Source: an uncultured Pelagibacteraceae bacterium
GTDB lineage: Bacteria > Pseudomonadota > Alphaproteobacteria > Pelagibacterales > Pelagibacteraceae
NCBI GenBank assembly: GCA_902556505.1
Contig: CACDWM010000002.1
Span: 90,451-154,450 of the forward strand
Reading direction: 5' to 3'
DNA length: 64,000 nucleotides
Shown: positions 37,922 through 46,077 of the stretch, in pieces
Position numbering within the stretch: position 1 is the first letter of the stretch
Layout of the letters: each line of letters opens with the position of its first letter
Position numbers and translations under genes: made by a program
The notes under the pieces: model-generated
What the model saw: the letters and a program-made list of their open reading frames with translations, nothing else
What the model was told of the DNA's origin: nothing
Database searches by the model: none

Positions 37922-38511
37922 TACTTTTTAAAAATAATCCTTGCATTAAAAGAAAATGATCTTCTTTCAGCATTAATATTAAACGGGTATGCAGTATGCA
38001 TTAAATAGTTTGGAAAAATTAATAGATCTCTTTCTTTCGGCACAAAATTAAAAATACTTTTACTTAAAAAACTCCTTTGTCCATTTATGAAATCAATAGT
38101 ACCGTTAGTTTTATCTTTTTTATTTTTTAAAAACTTATTTTTAGTCATATCTTTTGGAACTTTTAAATAACCAACGCCTGATATATCTCCATCATGATAA
38201 TGTATTGGGTTGTATTCGTCTTTAAATTGACTAACGACCCACAAGCTTAATATCTTAATATCTTTGATCTTTTTAATTTTTTCATTTTTAAGAAAATCTT
38301 TTATATTTTTTTTAATTTCTCTCTCCAAATTTTTTTTTAAAAAATTACTTGAAATTTTGATCTCTTTTTTAATTTGGCTTGCAAGTTTAGAACTGTAATC
38401 GTTATTACTTGTTAAAACTTTATTATCAATTTCTTTATTTAATACATTATAAAATTTTTTTGAAATTTTAGATTTTCCTATAGATGGACCAAATGGTTTA
38501 ATATTTTTCAT
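37921..38511 (-). CDS. putative Fe(II)/2-oxoglutarate oxygenase (TIGR02466-like)
   Basis: The protein has 196 residues. The core is PIHYHDGDISGVGYLKVPKD with a possible H-x-D iron site, then LIFPNYLMHTAYPFNINAER and RRSFSFNARI, giving the distal histidine and the 2-oxoglutarate arginine. The pattern resembles small putative 2OG-Fe(II) oxygenases known from marine bacteria and phages. The substrate is unknown. It precedes the homocysteine methyltransferase with a one-base overlap. Confidence 0.72.
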   Translation of the reverse strand: MKNIKPFGPSIGKSKISKKFYNVLNKEIDNKVLTSNNDYSSKLASQIKKEIKISSNFLKKNLEREIKKNIKDFLKNEKIKKIKDIKILSLWVVSQFKDEYNPIHYHDGDISGVGYLKVPKDMTKNKFLKNKKDKTNGTIDFINGQRSFLSKSIFNFVPKERDLLIFPNYLMHTAYPFNINAERRSFSFNARIIFKK

Positions 38512-38548
38512 AAGACTTTAAATATATCAAAAAAAATTATTATCAATA

Positions 38549-39295
38549 TTAGGAAATTAATTTAAACCCAATTCTTATTGCTACAAAAATTACCAAAAAA
38601 GAAGTCATTAGAGCTAACACTTTATTTGATAAAAATTTTATATTAAGAAAACTTCCAATTTGTCCACCGATTAAAACAGCAATAAAAAAAGGCCAATAAT
38701 TTAAAAATTCATTTAAAACCATATCTTTTGTCAGTTGTCCTGCTACCCCAAAAACTGAATTGATCAATATAAATAAAGATGCTGTGCTTGTTATATGTTT
38801 TGGATAACCGGCTTTAAGAAGAAATAAAATTGGACTTAAAAATATTCCTCCACCTATTCCTACTAACCCAGATATAAACCCAATAACTGAACCAATAAAA
38901 ATAGAAATAATCTTTGAGACCTGTCTAATTACAATCTGATTTTTATTGAAGGATTTACTTTTAAATAATAAAAAAATTCCTGCTATTAATAAGATAAAGA
39001 ACAGTAAAATCTCAAATAAATCTTTATCAATCGAAATAGATGCTCCAAAAAAAGCAAAAGGTATAGATCCAATTAAATAAGGCGTGAGTAAATTAATATT
39101 GAAATTTTTTGTCCTTAAAAAATTTATTGAATTACCAGTAACAACAATAATATTACAAATTAATGCAATAATTGGAAAAATATAGTAAGGGATATCCCAA
39201 ATTAACATTAAAGCAAGGTAAGTAGATCCACCTCCAAAACCAATGCTAGAGTAAAAAATTGCTGTTATAAAAAAAAATATTGTTAGTATAATCAT
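38549..39295 (-). CDS. TauE/SafE-family membrane transporter
   Basis: The protein has 248 residues with about seven or eight membrane helices. It shows the duplicated family motif: FYSSIGFGGGSTYLALMLIW near the N-terminus, and IGFISGLVGIGGGIFLSPIL near residue 135. Members export sulfite or sulfoacetate or import sulfur and organic anions. A link to sulfur metabolism fits the nearby homocysteine methyltransferase but is only a guess. It diverges from moaB with 9 bases between start codons. Confidence 0.85.
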   Translation of the reverse strand: MIILTIFFFITAIFYSSIGFGGGSTYLALMLIWDIPYYIFPIIALICNIIVVTGNSINFLRTKNFNINLLTPYLIGSIPFAFFGASISIDKDLFEILLFFILLIAGIFLLFKSKSFNKNQIVIRQVSKIISIFIGSVIGFISGLVGIGGGIFLSPILFLLKAGYPKHITSTASLFILINSVFGVAGQLTKDMVLNEFLNYWPFFIAVLIGGQIGSFLNIKFLSNKVLALMTSFLVIFVAIRIGFKLIS

Positions 39296-39304
39296 TTGAA
39301 AATT

Positions 39305-39805
39305 ATGATTGTAAATATAGCTTTATTAACTGTAACAGATACAAGGACAATTGATAACGATAAATCAGGAGCAATTCTTGTAGATAAAATTGCTAAAGCT
39401 AATCATAAATTAATTGATAGAAAAATTTGCAAAGATAATAAAGATGACATTGTATTAATCTTAAAAGACTGGACAAATAACAAAAAGATTGATGTAATTA
39501 TTACGACCGGAGGTACAGGTTTAACTGGTAGAGATATTACTCCTGAAGCATTAGAGGAGATTGCTGATAAACATATACCTGGATTTGGTGAAGTTTTTAG
39601 AACAATTAGTTTAAAAACAGTTGGAACCTCATCAATTCAATCTAGAGCTTGTGCAATTTTATCCAATGGTAAATATATTTTTGCACTACCAGGTTCATCA
39701 GGTGGAGTAACTGATGCATGGGATGGTATTTTAAAACATCAATTAGATATTAATCACAAACCCTGTAATTTTGTAGAATTGTTTCCAAGACTAAAAGAAA
39801 AATAA
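39305..39805 (+). CDS. moaB: molybdopterin adenylyltransferase-like protein MoaB
   Basis: The product has about 166 residues in the MoaB/Mog fold. It contains LLTVTDTRTIDNDKSGAILV, TTGGTGLTGRDITPEAL, and FALPGSSGGVTDAWDGI. It adenylylates molybdopterin before metal insertion. I choose the ATG at 39305; a TTG at 39296 would add three residues. It lies 5-7 kb from the other moa genes on the opposite strand and directly abuts the DUF1244 gene. Confidence 0.93.
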   Translation: MIVNIALLTVTDTRTIDNDKSGAILVDKIAKANHKLIDRKICKDNKDDIVLILKDWTNNKKIDVIITTGGTGLTGRDITPEALEEIADKHIPGFGEVFRTISLKTVGTSSIQSRACAILSNGKYIFALPGSSGGVTDAWDGILKHQLDINHKPCNFVELFPRLKEK

Positions 39806-40051
39806 CTATTTTTGATATTTTTCTTTCCATTCAGAATAAGGCATTCCATATACATGTTCTCTAGCTTCTAAATCTGACATGCTTACACCATTTTTTTCAC
39901 CTTCTTCTCTAAACCACCTTGATAAACAATTTCTACAGAAACCAGCAAGGTTCATTAAATCAATATTTTGAACATCCTTTCTTTCATCCAAATGTTTTAA
40001 CAATCTTTCGAAGGCTGCTGATTGCAGTTCTTTTTTTTGATTATCATTCAT
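39806..40051 (-). CDS. DUF1244 family protein
   Basis: The product has 81 residues starting MNDNQKKELQSAAFERLLKH. It has the DUF1244 core LMNLAGFCRNCLSRWFREE, with the C-x-x-C pair, and ends YGMPYSEWKEKYQK. Function is unknown; the family is common in Proteobacteria. An ATG 33 bases upstream (40084) would add a hydrophobic start that the family lacks. Its stop abuts that of moaB. Confidence 0.87.
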   Translation of the reverse strand: MNDNQKKELQSAAFERLLKHLDERKDVQNIDLMNLAGFCRNCLSRWFREEGEKNGVSMSDLEAREHVYGMPYSEWKEKYQK

Positions 40052-40095
40052 TATCAAATTATTAATCACAAAATAGAGAAGCACAAGATGTAGTA

Positions 40096-40125
40096 TTGAT
40101 ACACTTATAAGTAGAAAGTTATATT
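40096..40125 (+). promoter_or_regulatory. candidate promoter of the aldehyde dehydrogenase gene
   Basis: A -35-like TTGATA at 40096-40101 is separated by 17-18 bases from TTATAT/TATATT at 40119-40125. This predicts a start near 40132 and a leader of about 36 bases before the ATG at 40168. Confidence 0.45.
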
Positions 40126-40167
40126 TTAATAAATGGACTTTATTAGTGTTTATTTGTTTAATTAATT

Positions 40168-41904
40168 ATGGCTATTAAAAAGAAGAAAATAGCAAAATCA
40201 AAGACCAAGAAAAAAAAATTTAACTTGGTTAAATCTTCTAGAAAAACAAAAAAGAAAAAAAAAGTTGTGACTAAGACGTCTGCGACTAAGAAGCGTTCTA
40301 AAAAATCTAGAAAAAATAATAAACTTAAAAATAAAACTAACAAGAGAAAGGTTAAAAAAATGAGTGCAGAAGCTATGAAAGTGTCTTCAGTACTAGATAC
40401 ATCTCACTTAAATGTTAAATTTCCATTTAAAGCTAAATATGGAAATTACATTAATGGAAAGTTTGTTGAGCCATTATCAGGTAAATACTTTGATAATCCA
40501 AGCCCAATTTCAAACGAGATAATCTGTTCTGTAGCACGATCAAATGAAAAAGATGTTGAAGCAGCATTAGATGCAGCTCACGCAGCTTTTAAAGAGTGGG
40601 GAAAAACTGATATAACTACAAGATCAAATATTTTAAATAAAATAGCTGACAAGCTTGAGGAAAACAAAGATATGTTGGCTGTTGCTGAATGTTTAGATAA
40701 TGGAAAGCCAATAAGAGAATGTATGGCTGCAGATTTAGCACTTGTAATAGATCATTGGAGATATTTTGCAGGTGTAATTAGAGCAGAAGAGGGATCGGTT
40801 GCTGAGATAAGCAATTCTCAATACTCTTATAATATTCCTGAGCCACTTGGTGTAGTTGGCCAAATAGTTCCTTGGAACTTTCCGTTACTGATGGCAACTT
40901 GGAAATTAGCTCCAGCACTTGCAGCAGGTAACTGTTCAGTTCTTAAACCAGCAGAACAAACACCAGCCTCTATTATGGTAATGATGGAATTAATTGGTGA
41001 TTTATTACCTCCTGGAGTTGTTAATATTGTAAGTGGTTTTGGATTAGAAGCAGGTAAACCATTAGCATCATCTAAAAGAGTTGCTAAAGTTGCTTTTACA
41101 GGTGAAACAACTACTGGAAGATTGATCATGCAGTATGCTGCTCAAAATATAATTCCTATAACTTTGGAATTAGGTGGAAAATCACCAAACATTTTCTTTG
41201 AAGATATCATGGATAAAGATGATGACTTTTTAGATAAATGTGTTGAAGGTTTTGTAATGTTTAATCTAAACCAAGGTGAAGTTTGTACTTGTCCTAGTAG
41301 AGCATTAGTTCAAGAATCTATCTACGATAAATTCATGGAAAAATGTATTGCTAGAACAAAGGCAGTTGTGCAAGACAATCCTTTGAAAATGGAAACAATG
41401 ATTGGTGCACAAGCTTCCATAGAACAGATGGAGAAAATAAAATCTTATCTAGATCTTGGAAAAAAAGAAGGTGCTAAAGTCCTTGCAGGTGGAAATACAG
41501 CTAAATTAAATAGTGGTCTTGAAAAAGGAAATTATATTGAGCCGACTATTTTTGAAGCAAACAACAATATGAGAATTTCTCAAGAAGAAATTTTTGGTCC
41601 AGTTGTTTCTGTGATTAAATTTAAAGATGAGGCTGAAGCTCTAGAAATTGCCAATGATACTCTTTACGGTTTAGGAGCAGGTGTATGGACAAGAAATGGA
41701 AATATTGCCTACAGAATGGGTAGAGCAATACAAGCAGGAATAGTATGGACAAATTGTTATCACGCTTATCCAGCACACTCACCGTTTGGGGGATATAAAC
41801 AATCTGGAGTTGGAAGAGAAACTCATAAAATGATGCTTAATCATTATCGTCAGAATAAGAATCTACATGTCTCTTATGCTGAGAAAAAATTAGGCTTCTT
41901 TTAA
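40168..41904 (+). CDS. aldehyde dehydrogenase (ExaC/AcoD-like) with a lysine-rich N-terminal extension
   Basis: The long frame has 578 residues. From residue 65 ([13 protein letters not shown]) it is a full NAD aldehyde dehydrogenase: [34 protein letters not shown], the catalytic cysteine in [27 protein letters not shown], and the ending [16 protein letters not shown]. This matches acetaldehyde dehydrogenases of the AcoD/ExaC group. Residues 1-64 contain about 30 Lys and 4 Arg and resemble a histone-like tail. An ATG at 40360 could be the true enzyme start. A DUF779 gene follows, its usual partner. Confidence 0.92.
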   Translation: MAIKKKKIAKSKTKKKKFNLVKSSRKTKKKKKVVTKTSATKKRSKKSRKNNKLKNKTNKRKVKKMSAEAMKVSSVLDTSHLNVKFPFKAKYGNYINGKFVEPLSGKYFDNPSPISNEIICSVARSNEKDVEAALDAAHAAFKEWGKTDITTRSNILNKIADKLEENKDMLAVAECLDNGKPIRECMAADLALVIDHWRYFAGVIRAEEGSVAEISNSQYSYNIPEPLGVVGQIVPWNFPLLMATWKLAPALAAGNCSVLKPAEQTPASIMVMMELIGDLLPPGVVNIVSGFGLEAGKPLASSKRVAKVAFTGETTTGRLIMQYAAQNIIPITLELGGKSPNIFFEDIMDKDDDFLDKCVEGFVMFNLNQGEVCTCPSRALVQESIYDKFMEKCIARTKAVVQDNPLKMETMIGAQASIEQMEKIKSYLDLGKKEGAKVLAGGNTAKLNSGLEKGNYIEPTIFEANNNMRISQEEIFGPVVSVIKFKDEAEALEIANDTLYGLGAGVWTRNGNIAYRMGRAIQAGIVWTNCYHAYPAHSPFGGYKQSGVGRETHKMMLNHYRQNKNLHVSYAEKKLGFF

Positions 41905-41925
41905 TATAACATACAATAATATATA

Positions 41926-41954
41926 CTGGCCCATGATTCTAATTCATGGGCCGG
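41926..41954 (+). repeat. strong GC-rich hairpin between the aldehyde dehydrogenase and DUF779 genes
   Basis: Arms CTGGCCCATGA and TCATGGGCCGG pair over 11 positions (one G-T) around the 7-base loop TTCTAAT. The stem is far richer in G+C than its surroundings. No T-run follows, so it is not a classic terminator; it ends about 10 bases before the preferred ATG of the next gene and could control its translation or mark an mRNA end. Confidence 0.85.
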
Positions 41955-41963
41955 ACATTAAAA

Positions 41964-42317
41964 ATGAAAGTATCTGCAACAAAATCAGCCTTAAATCTTT
42001 TATCTGAACTTCAAGCAAGATATGGGGAAAAATTAATGTTCCATCAGTCTGGAGGTTGTTGTGATGGAAGTGCACCAATGTGTTTTCCAGAGGGTGAATT
42101 TCCACTTGGAGATAATGATGTAAAACTGGGTGAAATTGGAGGAGTGCCTTTTTATATGAATGGTGATCAATATGAAAAATGGAAACATACAGATTTAACT
42201 ATAGATGCTGTGAGTGGTATTGGAGGAATGTTTTCATTAGATAATGGAACAGGAAAAAGATTTTTAACAAAATCTGAAATTTGCTTAGTAGTAGATAACG
42301 ATCAAGAAAATAAATAA
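41964..42317 (+). CDS. DUF779 family protein, aldehyde dehydrogenase partner
   Basis: The product has about 117 residues. The family core KLMFHQSGGCCDGSAPMCFP lies near residues 24-43, followed by a compact beta domain ending RFLTKSEICLVV. DUF779 genes are regularly found beside AcoD/ExaC-type aldehyde dehydrogenases, as here, but their role is unknown; the clustered cysteines suggest metal binding. I prefer the ATG at 41964 because the in-frame ATG at 41946 lies inside a hairpin arm. Confidence 0.88.
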   Translation: MKVSATKSALNLLSELQARYGEKLMFHQSGGCCDGSAPMCFPEGEFPLGDNDVKLGEIGGVPFYMNGDQYEKWKHTDLTIDAVSGIGGMFSLDNGTGKRFLTKSEICLVVDNDQENK

Positions 42318-42319
42318 AT

Positions 42320-43006
42320 TTATACTTTATTTTTATATTTTTCAGAAACAATTTGTGAAATAATAGATAATGCTATTTCAGATGGAGATTTTCCTCCTAA
42401 TTTAATACCAATTGGTCCATTAATTCTCTCTATATCTGTCTTTTTAAATTTAGCATCTATTAATCTTAAGCATCTTTTTTCGTGTGTTTTTTTACTTCCC
42501 AAAGCACCAATATAAAAAAATTTATTTTTTAATGCATAGTGTAAGGCGTCATCATCAATTTTTGGGTCATGAGTTAAAGCAACCAAAGCAGTCTTTGAAT
42601 TAGTTTCTATTTCATTAAAAGCTTCATTGGGCCATTTATTTATAACTTTTGTATTTGGAAACCTTTCTTTCGATGCAAAATATCCCCTAGGATCAATAAT
42701 AATAATCTCAAAATTTAAATTTTTTGCAAAATCAATTAAATGCATTGAAATATCGACTGCTCCTACAATGATTACTTTAATTGGATTTTTAAACGTTTGA
42801 ACAAATATTTCTGAATTTTCTATTATACAATTTTTGTTTGAATTAAATGTTTTTTCTATTTCATTAAAATATTTTGAAAATATTCCAGTAAGATTTATTC
42901 CAGGAATAAATATTTCACTATCCCCATTAATTAAATTTGTAATAAGTGCAAATTCTTTTTTTAAAGATTTATTTTTTAAAGTTTCTCTAATTATTTCTAT
43001 TTTCAT
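42320..43006 (-). CDS. XdhC-family maturation protein, Rossmann (C-terminal) half
   Basis: The protein has 228 residues. The second half is the XdhC NAD-binding-like domain: PIKVIIVGAVDISMHLIDFA, FEIIIIDPRGYFASKERFP, VALTHDPKIDDDALHYAL, FYIGALGSKKTHEKR, and INGPIGIKLGGKSPSEIALSI. XdhC-type proteins help sulfurate and insert the molybdenum cofactor into xanthine dehydrogenase or CoxL-type enzymes. It begins within the TAATG junction after the gene for the other half, so the two are translationally coupled. Confidence 0.88.
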   Translation of the reverse strand: MKIEIIRETLKNKSLKKEFALITNLINGDSEIFIPGINLTGIFSKYFNEIEKTFNSNKNCIIENSEIFVQTFKNPIKVIIVGAVDISMHLIDFAKNLNFEIIIIDPRGYFASKERFPNTKVINKWPNEAFNEIETNSKTALVALTHDPKIDDDALHYALKNKFFYIGALGSKKTHEKRCLRLIDAKFKKTDIERINGPIGIKLGGKSPSEIALSIISQIVSEKYKNKV

Positions 43007-43335
43007 TATTTAATTTCTTCAATATAAATTGAAATATCACCACCACAGGCCAAACCTATTTCCCATGCATTTTCATTGGAAACTTTAAAATCAATTTTTT
43101 TACAAACTTTTTTATTTTTCATTAATGATATACATTCTTCAATAACTTTAGCCTCTACACATCCCCCAGATACAGATCCTAAAAAATTTCCATCTTCACA
43201 TATTATCATCCTACTCCCTACTCCTAATGGTGATGAACCCCATGTTTGAATAACTGTTGCTAATGAAACTTTTTTATTATCTTTAATCCAATTATCAGCT
43301 TCTTCGAAAATTTTTTTTTCATTAAAATTAATCAT
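43006..43335 (-). CDS. XdhC/CoxI-family protein, N-terminal half
   Basis: The protein has 109 residues and consists only of the XdhC_CoxI domain: VSLATVIQTWGSSPLGVGSR, FLGSVSGGCVEAKVIEECI, and NAWEIGLACGGDISIYIEE. In most XdhC proteins this is fused to the Rossmann domain that here forms the next gene. The two halves are separate genes with overlapping stop and start. Its own start overlaps the msrQ stop by 4 bases, putting it in the msrP-msrQ-xdhC run. Confidence 0.87.
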   Translation of the reverse strand: MINFNEKKIFEEADNWIKDNKKVSLATVIQTWGSSPLGVGSRMIICEDGNFLGSVSGGCVEAKVIEECISLMKNKKVCKKIDFKVSNENAWEIGLACGGDISIYIEEIK

Positions 43336-43913
43336 TTATTAAATATTCTTTTAAAGTTTATTCTTAAAACTAGTAAAACTGATATCAAAAGAAAATAAAT
43401 TAATGGTTTAAAGTATATAGTTTTTGATAACCAAATAAAATGCAAAGAACCTAAAATTGCAATTACATATATTAATCTGTGTAATTTTTTCCAATTTTGC
43501 TTAAGTAACAGCATCATTTTTTGAGATGATGTTAATGTGAGTGGTATTAATAACATCCAAGCTGCAAATCCAACAAAAATATATTTTTTTTTAACAACAT
43601 CATCAAATATTGGCTGCCAGCTAAATCTATAATCTATGCCCACATAAGTTAATAAATGTACTGATGCATAAAAAAAAACAAATAATCCTAACATTCTTCT
43701 TACTTTTATCCAAAAATTAAAATTAGTTAATTTTTTTAAGGGACTCATTGATAAAGTTAGGAAGATAAAAATTAAAGTCCACTCTCCTGTAAAATGAGTT
43801 ATTTCTTTAACTGGTTCAGGGCCTAATTTCTTAAAAAAAATTTTATAAGTTATAATTAAAAATGGTATTGTGCTTAATATAAAAACACTTGGCTTAAAAT
43901 ACTTTATCATCAA
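43332..43913 (-). CDS. msrQ: heme-binding membrane subunit MsrQ
   Basis: The protein has 193 residues with about five or six membrane helices and the ferric-reductase-like core. ITHFTGEWTLIFIFLTLSMS, LGLFVFFYASVHLLTYVGID and WKKLHRLIYVIAILGSLHFI carry the heme-ligand histidines. MsrQ passes electrons from the quinone pool to MsrP. It overlaps msrP by 4 bases. Confidence 0.92.
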   Translation of the reverse strand: MMIKYFKPSVFILSTIPFLIITYKIFFKKLGPEPVKEITHFTGEWTLIFIFLTLSMSPLKKLTNFNFWIKVRRMLGLFVFFYASVHLLTYVGIDYRFSWQPIFDDVVKKKYIFVGFAAWMLLIPLTLTSSQKMMLLLKQNWKKLHRLIYVIAILGSLHFIWLSKTIYFKPLIYFLLISVLLVLRINFKRIFNK

Positions 43914-44815
43914 AAGTGCTTTTTTAAATCCATACCAGTATATAAATTTGCTACTTCATCACCATAGCCATTAAACATTAAAGTTTTAACCCTTGGAGCC
44001 CAAATACCTTCTCCAATTATTCTCTCTGTAGCTTGGGACCATCTTGGATGATCTACATTTGGATTTACGTTTGAGTAAAAACCATACTCTCTAGGTGAAG
44101 CCCACATCCATGAAGAGGTAGGCATATTTTCAACAAATTTTATTTTAACAATTGCCTTTGCACTTTTAAAACCATATTTCCATGGAATAAAAATTCGTAA
44201 CGGAGCCCCATTTTGATTTGGAAGTTTTTTACCATATAATCCAGTCACAACAGTTGTTAAAGGATGCATGGCCTCATCAATTCTTAAACCTTCATTATAT
44301 GGCCAGTTTAAAACAGGGTATCTTTGTCCTTTCATTTGAGCAGGATCATATACACTCTCAAATTCAACAAATTTTGCTTTATTTGTTGGATTTACTTTCA
44401 ATAGTAATTTGCTTAAAGAAAAACCCATCCAAGGAATAACCATTGACCAACCTTCAACACACCTTAATCGATATATTCTTTCTTCAGAAACAAACATTTC
44501 TGAGATTTCCTCCATAGATAATTTAATTGGTTTTTCAACTTCTCCCTCGATATCTATTTCCCATGGAGTTGTTTTAAATAATTGAGAATTTCTATAAGGA
44601 TCACCCTTTGATGTTCCAAACTCATAATAATTATTATAAGTCGTTATATCTTTATAACTTGTTAATTTATCTCTCTCACTTGCTAAAGATTTATTTACAA
44701 AAGGTATAGTGGACATAGCTAGTGAGCTTGCTCCAAGACCTATAGATTTAATGAAAGATCTTCTTTTTTTATAAATATTTTCTGGTGTAATTTCTGAATT
44801 TTTAAATTTTATCAT
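43910..44815 (-). CDS. msrP: periplasmic methionine sulfoxide reductase catalytic subunit MsrP
   Basis: The protein has 301 residues. A Tat signal (RRSFIK, residues 18-23, then a hydrophobic segment ending NKSLAS) shows export of a folded protein. The molybdopterin domain has the metal-ligand cysteine C119 in YRLRCVEGWSMVIPWMGFSL, plus GLYGKKLPNQNGAPLRIFIP. It repairs oxidised methionines in periplasmic proteins. It lies directly after the moa genes that make its cofactor, followed by msrQ. Confidence 0.95.
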   Translation of the reverse strand: MIKFKNSEITPENIYKKRRSFIKSIGLGASSLAMSTIPFVNKSLASERDKLTSYKDITTYNNYYEFGTSKGDPYRNSQLFKTTPWEIDIEGEVEKPIKLSMEEISEMFVSEERIYRLRCVEGWSMVIPWMGFSLSKLLLKVNPTNKAKFVEFESVYDPAQMKGQRYPVLNWPYNEGLRIDEAMHPLTTVVTGLYGKKLPNQNGAPLRIFIPWKYGFKSAKAIVKIKFVENMPTSSWMWASPREYGFYSNVNPNVDHPRWSQATERIIGEGIWAPRVKTLMFNGYGDEVANLYTGMDLKKHF

Positions 44816-44816
44816 T

Positions 44817-45263
44817 TTAATTATTTAGAGATACTCCTTTCAACCACTGACTATCCTCATTTTCATAATGTTCTTTTTTCCAAATCGGAGATCTTTTTTT
44901 AATTTCTTCAATTATATATCTAGATAATACAAAAGCTTGATCCCTATGTTTGCAAGCTACACCAATAATGATGCTTTTTTCTTTTAAACCCACATATCCT
45001 TTAACATGCTCAATAAATACTGCTTTTTCTTTAATATTTAGCTTGTTATCAGCTTCTTTATAAATTTCTTCAAAACTTTTTATAACCATACTTTCTTTGG
45101 CATCATAGGTAATACCAGTAACTGTTTTATTTTCATTTAATTCTCTTACAGTCCCAACAAAATATATTACAGCACCAAATTTCGATTGATTTAAAAAATT
45201 TTCTGCTTTTGAAATTTCTATCTTCTCATTTTTTGAAGCATCAATAATTTTAGTATGTAGCAT
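44817..45263 (-). CDS. moaE: molybdopterin synthase large subunit MoaE
   Basis: The protein has 148 residues. Family blocks are GAVIYFVGTVRELNENKTVT, MVIKSFEEIYKEA, HVKGYVGLKEKSIIIGVACK, and IIEEIKKRSPIWKKEHYEN with the catalytic lysine region. MoaE with thiocarboxylated MoaD converts precursor Z to molybdopterin. The ATG overlaps the moaD stop (TAATG). Confidence 0.95.
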   Translation of the reverse strand: MLHTKIIDASKNEKIEISKAENFLNQSKFGAVIYFVGTVRELNENKTVTGITYDAKESMVIKSFEEIYKEADNKLNIKEKAVFIEHVKGYVGLKEKSIIIGVACKHRDQAFVLSRYIIEEIKKRSPIWKKEHYENEDSQWLKGVSLNN

Positions 45264-45532
45264 TAACCGCCTCCTATAGGAGGTATAATGCTAAAGTTTT
45301 GTTTTTTAACTATTTTATAATTGTCTGAGACAATTTTATCATCAGACGAACAAAAAGCAGATGATTTTATAATTTTTTTGAAAGTTTCATTCCCTTTAAA
45401 TTTAATATCAATAAACTCTATCATTTGGTTTCTAAGATCTTTTATTGAGGAATTTTCAATCAATTCAAAGTCTAAATGAGATTTTGTACTAAATTCTCTA
45501 GCTGCGCCAAATAGTTCAACTGATATTTTCAT
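45263..45532 (-). CDS. moaD: molybdopterin synthase sulfur carrier subunit MoaD
   Basis: The protein has 89 residues, ubiquitin-like, starting MKISVELFGAAREF and ending IPPIGGG; the terminal glycine carries the sulfur. It works with MoaE. The final codons GGA GGC GGT also serve as the ribosome binding site for moaE, the same arrangement as in thiS-thiG here. The start shares a base with the moaC stop. Confidence 0.93.
   Translation of the reverse strand: MKISVELFGAAREFSTKSHLDFELIENSSIKDLRNQMIEFIDIKFKGNETFKKIIKSSAFCSSDDKIVSDNYKIVKKQNFSIIPPIGGG
45270..45283 (-). promoter_or_regulatory. perfect palindrome containing the moaE ribosome binding site
   Basis: CCTCCTATAGGAGG is perfectly self-complementary. 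The GGAGG arm lies 6 bases before the moaE ATG and is within the MoaD glycine codons. The CCTCC arm could pair with it around a TATA loop and hide it until a ribosome finishes moaD. Confidence 0.7.
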
Positions 45533-46077
45533 TAAAAAATATTTTTTAAAAAATCTGGGAGACCATCAGGGTTTTTCCATAATCCACTTTTTCCACCTTC
45601 TTTAATTAATAATTTTACGTTACTAATTTTAAGATGTGGATTTACTATTTTGCTTAAATCATAAATTGTGATTAAGGCAGAGTTAACTCCCATTATAGCT
45701 TCCATTTCAACACCTGTTTTTGCTACTGCAGAAACTACGCAAAAAACTTCTAATGAACTGTCTAATTCATTCATAATTATTTTAGTAGCCGTGTGGTCAA
45801 TTGGAAGTGGGTGACATAGGGGAATAAGTTCACTTGTTTTTTTTACTCCCAACACAGCTGATACCTCGGCTAAAGTAATAGGATCTCCTTTGGGCATCTT
45901 CTTATTTCTAATTAGATCAAAAACCTCTTTTCCAACATAAATTTTACCTGAAGCAAGTGCTCTTCTAAAAGTTTCTTTTTTTGAAGAAACATCAACCATA
46001 TTGAAAGAGTTTTTTTGAAATATTTCTTTCGCCCAATCTTTAAGTTCTTCTTGATTTATAATTTTTAATTTTGACAT
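45532..46077 (-). CDS. moaC: cyclic pyranopterin monophosphate synthase MoaC
   Basis: The protein has 181 residues. The core NMVDVSSKKETFRRALASGK, ELIPLCHPLPIDHTATKI, VVSAVAKTGVEMEAIMGV, and SALITIYDLSK include the active-site histidine and lysine regions. It forms cPMP from the MoaA product. About 25 residues precede the usual family start. It shares overlapping stop/start bases with moaA and moaD. Confidence 0.95.
   Translation of the reverse strand: MSKLKIINQEELKDWAKEIFQKNSFNMVDVSSKKETFRRALASGKIYVGKEVFDLIRNKKMPKGDPITLAEVSAVLGVKKTSELIPLCHPLPIDHTATKIIMNELDSSLEVFCVVSAVAKTGVEMEAIMGVNSALITIYDLSKIVNPHLKISNVKLLIKEGGKSGLWKNPDGLPDFLKNIF

Noticed and set aside
40158-40343. Reverse-strand ORF of 61 residues opposite the lysine-rich tail
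   Set aside because: Its Phe/Leu-rich product is the mirror of poly-lysine codons; it has no start signal and no recognisable family.
42320-43335. Frameshifted pseudogene of xdhC
   Set aside because: Each half has its own ATG, complete domain and an orderly TAATG junction, so a split gene is more likely than a broken one; kept as a finding instead.
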